64,000 bases of DNA from Butyrivibrio sp. AE3004 (GTDB taxonomy: Bacteria; Bacillota; Clostridia; Lachnospirales; Lachnospiraceae), in assembly GCF_000703165.1 (NCBI RefSeq), contig NZ_JNLQ01000002.1:3286001-3350000 (forward strand), given 5' to 3'. The position numbers were made by a program, and so were the translations under genes. The notes beneath the pieces are model-generated. The model worked only from the letters and a program-made list of their open reading frames with translations. It ran no database searches and had not been told where the DNA came from. The first letter of the stretch is position 1. Every line of letters starts with the position of its first letter. Of the stretch, positions 59,311 through 64,000 are shown in pieces.

Positions 59311-59360
59311 GTCTTTCTGTGAAAGACACCAACGGGGTTATGAAACCCTGCGTCTTTCAC
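59311..59360 (-). promoter_or_regulatory. Leader with two mutually exclusive hairpins
   Basis: GTGAAAGAC (59319-59327) pairs with GTCTTTCAC (59352-59360), enclosing an inner GGGTT/AACCC stem (59335-59339 with 59344-59348). Alternatively GTCTTTC (59311-59317) pairs with GAAAGAC (59321-59327) with a 3-nt loop. They share 59321-59327 and cannot both form. The second lies 12 nt from the start and would cover the only purine-rich ribosome-site candidate. Confidence 0.6.
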
Positions 59361-59404
59361 CATCTTCTATTTTAAAGTTTCCTGTTTTATTCTTTGTTTG
59401 TAAG

Positions 59405-59580
59405 GCTGACACACTACAGAACACGTGGAGGTGAGTGGCGGGGCGGTATAGCGGCTACCTCGCATACTTATATGTTGTCGGTCATCTGTAAAGGCATCAA
59501 CGAATGGCGCATAACGTAGCCCGTAAACTTATCTCTTCCGAAGTTGTCTCGATTTCGCCGGATGACCAGTCACTGTCAGC
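59405..59580 (+). ncRNA. Candidate bridge RNA of the IS110 element
   Basis: GCTGACA (59405-59411) pairs with TGTCAGC (59574-59580), closing a region of 176 nt. Inside are GGTA/TACC with GCG/CGC flanks (about 59437-59464) and a 3' arm with GGTCATC (59480-59486) pairing with GATGACC (59561-59567), containing AACTT/AAGTT (59526-59545). Two large internal-loop hairpins match the expected target- and donor-binding arms of IS110 bridge RNAs, and the length is close to the known example. Unproven from sequence alone. Confidence 0.6.
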
Positions 59581-59614
59581 ATTACAACGATAAAATTTGA
59601 CAGGAGGTTATCTA

Positions 59615-60874
59615 TTGGCATTTAAAATCTTTCGAAAGAACTGCTGTGGACTTGATGTCCACAAAACCTGGATCTTTGCATGCATTGGCATTACCGATGC
59701 AAATGGCCGCACTGAGTATTTTGAGAAAAGGTTCTCATCCTTCTCAAGAGGATTGCGTGAACTTGCTGAGTGGCTTACCAAGCATCATTGCATTGATGTC
59801 TGCATGGAATCTACCGGCAAGTACTGGATACCTGTTTTTAATATCCTTGAAAAGACTTGCAATGTCGTACTTGCTCATCCCAAATATACAAAACCACAAA
59901 AAGGTAATAAGACCGACCGTAAGGACGCAAAATGGATATGTGACTTATTCATGTGCGACATGATCAAGCCTTCCTTCATTCCACCAGCTGACATCCGTCA
60001 TCTTAGAGATCTGGTGAGATACCGATTCAAGATTTCCTGTATGATCACAGGTGAGAAGAATCGCGCTCTTAATTGTCTCACAGTATCAAATCTTAAACTT
60101 GATGAAGTGTTCACTGATGTATTTGGAAAATCTTCCAGATCCATAACTGAATATATTCTTAAGCATCCCGGAGAATGTTTCGATGTTTCTCCATTTGTTG
60201 ACAGACGATGTAAGCATCCAATTGAAGAAATCCAGGCTGCCGTTGATGGTGCAATCTGTGAAGAACAAGCAATCAAGCTTCGCCAATGTCTGGATCACAT
60301 AGATGAGTTAGAGAAACACAAGAATGAAATAGAGCGGGAAATCTTTCGTGTTTCTGATCCATACAACGATGCTCTTGCCCTGATTCGTACAGTTCCGGGT
60401 TTGGATAAAAATCCATTCACGGCAATACAGATACTTTCAGAAATAGGTGGCGATATGTCCGTCTTCCCCACAGACAAGCACCTTGTTTCCTGGGCTGGCT
60501 GCTGTCCACGCAATGACCAAAGCAATTTCAAAATCAAATCCACTAGGATTTCCCGTGCTGGTAGTTATCTTAAACCAGTATTGGTGCAAGTTGCAAATGC
60601 TTTGATCAAATCCAAGAAGCATCCTGAAATCACAGAACGTTATCGCCGTATTAAATCACATCGTGGTCACAAGAAAGCCATCATTGCCATCTGCCGTATG
60701 CTCCTGACCGCTATCTGGCACATACTCACAGATCTTAAGTCCTATACCCATGATGGTTATCTTATTCAGAAGCCTGCTGAAGAGAAGAAAACTCTTACAA
60801 CAACTCAGGCTCTCAATCTATTGAAGTCCAGAGGTTTTATCATCAAAGATGATCTTGCAGAAGTGACATCGTAG
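59615..60874 (+). CDS. IS110 family transposase (DEDD recombinase)
   Basis: A 419-aa recombinase. The start is probably TTG 59615, 7 nt after AGGAGG; the frame from 59597 runs through that site. The RuvC-like N-terminal DEDD domain has Asp14 (CGLDVHK), Glu65 (CMESTGKYW), and Asp101/Asp104 (TDRKDA). The C-terminal Tnp20 domain has TVPGLDKNPFTAIQILSEIGG, LVSWAGCCPRNDQS, and ISRAGSYLKPVLVQVANAL, with a Ser nucleophile expected there. It is full length and intact, so the element may be active. Confidence 0.95.
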   Translation: MAFKIFRKNCCGLDVHKTWIFACIGITDANGRTEYFEKRFSSFSRGLRELAEWLTKHHCIDVCMESTGKYWIPVFNILEKTCNVVLAHPKYTKPQKGNKTDRKDAKWICDLFMCDMIKPSFIPPADIRHLRDLVRYRFKISCMITGEKNRALNCLTVSNLKLDEVFTDVFGKSSRSITEYILKHPGECFDVSPFVDRRCKHPIEEIQAAVDGAICEEQAIKLRQCLDHIDELEKHKNEIEREIFRVSDPYNDALALIRTVPGLDKNPFTAIQILSEIGGDMSVFPTDKHLVSWAGCCPRNDQSNFKIKSTRISRAGSYLKPVLVQVANALIKSKKHPEITERYRRIKSHRGHKKAIIAICRMLLTAIWHILTDLKSYTHDGYLIQKPAEEKKTLTTTQALNLLKSRGFIIKDDLAEVTS

Positions 60875-60902
60875 ATCTTTAGCCTAAATATTTAATTTTT
60901 CG

Positions 60903-60918
60903 ACCACCTCCAGGTGGT
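60903..60918 (+). terminator. Hairpin after IS110 transposase
   Basis: ACCACCT (60903-60909) pairs with AGGTGGT (60912-60918) with a 2-nt loop, then TTATTTG. It may end the transposase transcript and lies near the right end of the element. Confidence 0.6.
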
Positions 60919-61268
60919 TTATTTGTCATGCCCTAAACTTTATTCCTATCCGCTACCTCTCTGTTTCAAACTTATAGCTCCCTTCATATATTCTTGTCTC
61001 CGAATTTGTATTATATATTCAAGTTGTACCATTGTCGACCTGTATTTTTTCGATTTACAGCATGGGATGTCGCAAAAAATGTGAACTTTGCATTGTTTAT
61101 TTAAGCGGCTATTGCCATTGTAAGATTCATTTGCTAATATAATTCCTAGTAATTTAGTAGGAAAAGAGAAAATATCGGATTTTTCCCTTAGATTCAATAT
61201 TTTATGCTATAATCGGTAAGATTATGCGTAAAATGAACATACAGTCAGACAATTAAAGGAGTAATAAT
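60919..61268. other. Gap between IS110 and sufC, including suf promoter
   Basis: No gene is supported here; a minus-strand open frame in it has no start signal or recognisable sequence. A TATAAT at about 61209-61214 (GCTATAATCGG), 55 nt before sufC, is a likely suf -10. An AAAGGAG site precedes the sufC ATG. The region 60990-61190 shows no clear structure. Confidence 0.5.
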
Positions 61269-62048
61269 ATGTCAGAACAGTCTTTATTGCAGGTCAGAGA
61301 CCTTTCCGCATCAGTTGAGGATCTTCCAATTCTGCACGACATAAATTTGGAGATTAAAGCAGGTGAGACCCATGTTCTTATGGGACCCAACGGTGCAGGT
61401 AAATCCACTCTCGGATATACATTAATGGGTAATCCTCACTATAACGTTACAAAGGGATCAATTTTATTTGATGGTCAGGATTTAACAAAAGAGCCTGCAG
61501 ATAAGAGAGCTAAGGCAGGAATGTTTTTATCATTCCAGAATCCGCTTGAGGTTCCCGGAATATCCCTCGGAAGCTTTATCAGAAATGCTTATCACGAGCA
61601 GACCGGAAAGCCGGTTAAGCTTCTTCAGTATAAAAAGCAGCTTGGCGAAGCAATGGAGCTTCTCACAATGGATGGAGAGTATGCAGACCGTGATCTTAAT
61701 GTTGGATTTTCCGGCGGTGAGAAGAAGAAGGCTGAAATTCTTCAGATGCTTATGCTTAATCCAAAGCTTGCTATTCTTGATGAGACAGATTCAGGTCTTG
61801 ACGTTGATGCCGTAAGAACTGTTTCAAAGGGTATTCAGGAGTATCAGAAAAAGAAGGACGGAGCACTTCTTATTATTACTCACAGTACCAAGATTTTAGA
61901 GTCTCTTCACGTTGATTATACACATGTACTTGTAAAAGGACATATTGTGACAACAGGCGACGGAAGTCTTGTTGAAGAGATCAATGAGCATGGATTTGAG
62001 AAATATATAAGATGTGAAGGCTGCGACGGATGCAATCCCCAAAAATAA
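61269..62048 (+). CDS. sufC: Fe-S assembly ATPase SufC
   Basis: A 259-aa ABC-type ATPase that powers the SufBD scaffold. GPNGAGKSTL is Walker A, FSGGEKKKAEIL the signature, LAILDETDSGLDVDAV Walker B, and a His switch lies in IITHS. It ends in CEGCDGC, an extra Cys-rich tail. It leads sufB after 84 nt and is the first gene of the suf cluster here. Confidence 0.97.
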   Translation: MSEQSLLQVRDLSASVEDLPILHDINLEIKAGETHVLMGPNGAGKSTLGYTLMGNPHYNVTKGSILFDGQDLTKEPADKRAKAGMFLSFQNPLEVPGISLGSFIRNAYHEQTGKPVKLLQYKKQLGEAMELLTMDGEYADRDLNVGFSGGEKKKAEILQMLMLNPKLAILDETDSGLDVDAVRTVSKGIQEYQKKKDGALLIITHSTKILESLHVDYTHVLVKGHIVTTGDGSLVEEINEHGFEKYIRCEGCDGCNPQK

Positions 62049-62132
62049 TGAAGGGTACCGTTTATAAACAAAAAAATAAAACTTCAACTTTTAATATAAG
62101 ATGTCAGTAAAGCTGACGGATGAGGTTAATTA

Positions 62133-63542
62133 ATGAGTGAAAACAATAAATCGGTTGTAGACATTGACCGTAGTGTCTATGACATAAAAGATGTGGAGAA
62201 TGAGCAGGACTTCTACCGCATGGAGGATGGCTTTACCGAGGATATTGTAAAAAAGATATCTGAGGAAAAGCATGATCCCGAATGGATGAGAGAGTTCAGA
62301 CTAAAGTCTCTGGAAATATATAATAAGCTTGAGATGCCCGACTGGGGTCCCGATACGGATGAACTGGATATGAATCTCATATCATCATATGTCAGATCAA
62401 AAACTGATATGAAGGGTAAATGGGAAGAGGTTCCGGAGGATATAAAGAATACATTTGAGAGACTCGGGATTCCGGAAGCAGAACGTGAGTCACTGGCAGG
62501 CGTTGGAGCACAGTATGACTCAGAGCTTGTTTATCATAATGTAAAGGATGAAGTTGCAGAGCAGGGCGTTATCTACACGGACATGGAGAGTGCCCTTACA
62601 GGTGATTATGCAGAGATGGTTCATGAGTATTTCATGAAGCTTGTTCCACCCACAGATCACAAATATGCAGCGCTTCATGGAGCGGTATGGTCAGGTGGTT
62701 CATTTGTATATGTTCCCAAGGGAGTAAAGGTAGATATTCCCCTTCAGTCATATTTCAGACTTAACGCTGCGGGTGCAGGACAGTTTGAGCATACTCTGAT
62801 AATTGTTGATGAGGGTGCTGATCTTCATTTTATTGAAGGATGCTCAGCGCCAAAATACAATGTAGCTAACCTTCATGCAGGATGTGTTGAGCTTTTTGTA
62901 AAGAAGAATGCCAGACTCCGTTATTCAACTATAGAGAACTGGTCAAAGAATATGTATAACCTTAACACGAAGCGTGCGCTGGTTGAAGAAGGCGCCAGAA
63001 TGGAGTGGGTATCGGGATCGTTTGGATCACATACATCATATCTGTATCCCATGACCATTCTTAAGGGTGATCATTCCACAATGGAATATACAGGTATCAC
63101 TTTTGCCGGTAAAGGACAGAATCTTGATACCGGAGCAAAGGTTGTTCACCAGGGTAAGTATACATCCTCTCTGATCTCCACCAAATCAATTTCGAAGTCA
63201 GGAGGAATAGGAACCTACAGAAGCTCTGTTATTATCAACAAAGAGGCTAAGCATGCAAAAACTTCGGTTTCATGCGACTCACTTATGCTTGACTCCATTT
63301 CAAGAGCTGATACAATTCCCGGAATGGATATCAGAACCAATGATGCGGATGTGGGACACGAAGCCAAGATAGGAAGGATCAGTGATGAGGCAGTATTCTA
63401 TCTGATGTCGAGAGGCTTATCGGAGGAAGATGCCAGAGCTATGATAGTTAGCGGCTTTGCTAATCCTGTTTCTAAGGAACTTCCTCTGGAATATGCAGTA
63501 GAAATGAACAATCTTATCAAGCTTGAGATGTCAGGAGGCTGA
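62133..63542 (+). CDS. sufB: Fe-S cluster scaffold SufB
   Basis: A 469-aa scaffold protein of the SufBC2D complex that assembles Fe-S clusters. It has the right-handed beta-helix core with AVWSGGSFVYVPKGVKVDIPLQSYFRLN and RTNDADVGHEAKIG, and a conserved Cys in FIEGCSAPKY and HAGCVELFV. It is followed by sufD, whose start lies 4 nt after the sufB stop, so both scaffold subunits are coupled. Confidence 0.97.
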   Translation: MSENNKSVVDIDRSVYDIKDVENEQDFYRMEDGFTEDIVKKISEEKHDPEWMREFRLKSLEIYNKLEMPDWGPDTDELDMNLISSYVRSKTDMKGKWEEVPEDIKNTFERLGIPEAERESLAGVGAQYDSELVYHNVKDEVAEQGVIYTDMESALTGDYAEMVHEYFMKLVPPTDHKYAALHGAVWSGGSFVYVPKGVKVDIPLQSYFRLNAAGAGQFEHTLIIVDEGADLHFIEGCSAPKYNVANLHAGCVELFVKKNARLRYSTIENWSKNMYNLNTKRALVEEGARMEWVSGSFGSHTSYLYPMTILKGDHSTMEYTGITFAGKGQNLDTGAKVVHQGKYTSSLISTKSISKSGGIGTYRSSVIINKEAKHAKTSVSCDSLMLDSISRADTIPGMDIRTNDADVGHEAKIGRISDEAVFYLMSRGLSEEDARAMIVSGFANPVSKELPLEYAVEMNNLIKLEMSGG

Positions 63543-63546
63543 GAAA

Positions 63547-64000
63547 TTGAATAGCACATTAAAGGTAAATTATCTCCCTGCCCTGACTTATCGATTTTTA
63601 AAGTCAAATAACAGTGAGATAGAAATTAAGGATATAAAGATTCAGGATGTGGCTACACCTGATGCTGAGAATGTTCCTACATCGGTTACTGTAACAAAGA
63701 ATGTAACCGAAGCGGATATACAAAAGCTTTTTAGCGGTATTAATGAAAAGATAGCCTCCCGTAAGACAACTCTTCCGGGACCAAACGGTGATACATCACC
63801 TCTTAATGATACTCAGACTGTAAAAACAGGAATGGGTGCAGAAATAGATGAGCTGATGAAGGAAATGAATGTACCTGTTACGCTTATCACTGCAGAAGAG
63901 GGATATGAAATTAAAGAACCTGTTACAATCAAATATTCACTTAAGGATGGCGATTGTGCTCTGGGGAGCCAGGTGATTTATGCTAAAAAGGGTTCAGAGC
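63547..64000 (+). CDS. sufD: Fe-S assembly protein SufD (5' part, cut by window)
   Basis: A TTG at 63547, 8 nt after AGGAGG within the sufB end, opens a frame running to the window edge: NSTLKVNYLPALTYRFLKSN and so on. The segment TYRFLKSN is the usual SufD/SufB-family N-terminus and position after sufB supports SufD. About 151 codons are visible; the beta-helix core lies beyond the window. No ATG fits. sufS and sufU would be expected downstream. Confidence 0.85.
   Translation, partial: MNSTLKVNYLPALTYRFLKSNNSEIEIKDIKIQDVATPDAENVPTSVTVTKNVTEADIQKLFSGINEKIASRKTTLPGPNGDTSPLNDTQTVKTGMGAEIDELMKEMNVPVTLITAEEGYEIKEPVTIKYSLKDGDCALGSQVIYAKKGSE

Larger units (their letters stand above)
59400..60960 (+). 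mobile_element. IS110-family insertion sequence (ends approximate)
   Basis: An IS110 transposase with a long, structured, GC-richer upstream non-coding segment and a short downstream segment. No terminal inverted repeats are expected or seen. Left end lies between about 59361 and 59405, right end between about 60920 and 60965; neither is fixed. It lies between a secreted-protein leader and the suf promoter region, breaking neither gene. Upstream placement of the structured RNA suggests the IS110 rather than IS1111 subgroup. Confidence 0.75.

Noticed and set aside
59400..60960. IS1111-type element with subterminal repeats
   Set aside because: The long structured segment is upstream of the transposase and no paired subterminal inverted repeats were found.
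60946..61197. 83-aa minus-strand open frame between IS110 and sufC
   Set aside because: No ribosome site, no family resemblance, and it overlaps the suf promoter region; likely chance.

Overview
This is a chromosomal replication-origin window from a low-GC Gram-positive anaerobe. The best guess is a Lachnospiraceae member of the Butyrivibrio/Pseudobutyrivibrio/Roseburia type. The reasons are AT-rich codon use, the order parA-parB-DUF4446-serS-DUF3881, a SerS and GyrA that read like Lachnospiraceae versions, a rubredoxin-first ('reverse') rubrerythrin, a GH51 arabinofuranosidase and a sufC-sufB-sufD cluster. Genus is an inference and I could not search databases. No rRNA, tRNA or CRISPR array was seen.

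Layout. 1-12.1 kb, all on the minus strand: a DUF3881 gene (cut by the window edge), serS, DUF4446, parB, parA, rsmG, mnmG, mnmE, jag/khpB, yidC, yidD, rnpA and rpmH, with four parS-like palindromes between parB and mnmG. 12.1-12.6 kb: oriC with seven DnaA boxes and AT-rich tracts. 12.6-21.3 kb, plus strand: dnaA, dnaN, the S4-domain gene yaaA, recF, gyrB and gyrA. Both arms are therefore transcribed away from the origin, in the direction of fork movement.

21.3-48.7 kb is a mix of lifestyle genes: a cytosolic GGDEF protein, a 69-aa protein ending in a FliM-like LSQAEIDALI motif, exonuclease III, an MBOAT/SGNH acylation pair, an orphan solute-binding lipoprotein, an RpiR regulator divergent from reverse rubrerythrin, a decayed sigma-factor remnant, luxS-mtnN, a CPA2 antiporter with an AraC regulator, GH51, pgi, murG, two divergent multi-pass membrane proteins (GT-C-like and GtrII-like), an alpha/beta hydrolase, an atypical HD-GYP protein, a histidine kinase/response regulator pair and an RluA-type pseudouridine synthase.

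48.8-59.3 kb is accessory: four small secreted proteins, a MATE transporter, a second two-component system, a DUF3810 protein and a His-rich-loop heavy-metal permease. One secreted Fn3-like gene has an in-frame TGA inside its signal peptide. Another secreted operon has a leader with two mutually exclusive hairpins. 59.4-60.96 kb holds an IS110-family element whose upstream non-coding segment folds into a closed structure of about 176 nt, a good candidate bridge RNA. The window ends in sufC-sufB-sufD (cut).

The items most worth following up are the IS110 bridge-RNA candidate, the FliM-motif microprotein, the switching leader at 59.3 kb, the TGA-interrupted secreted protein, and the HD-GYP protein with an altered signature.
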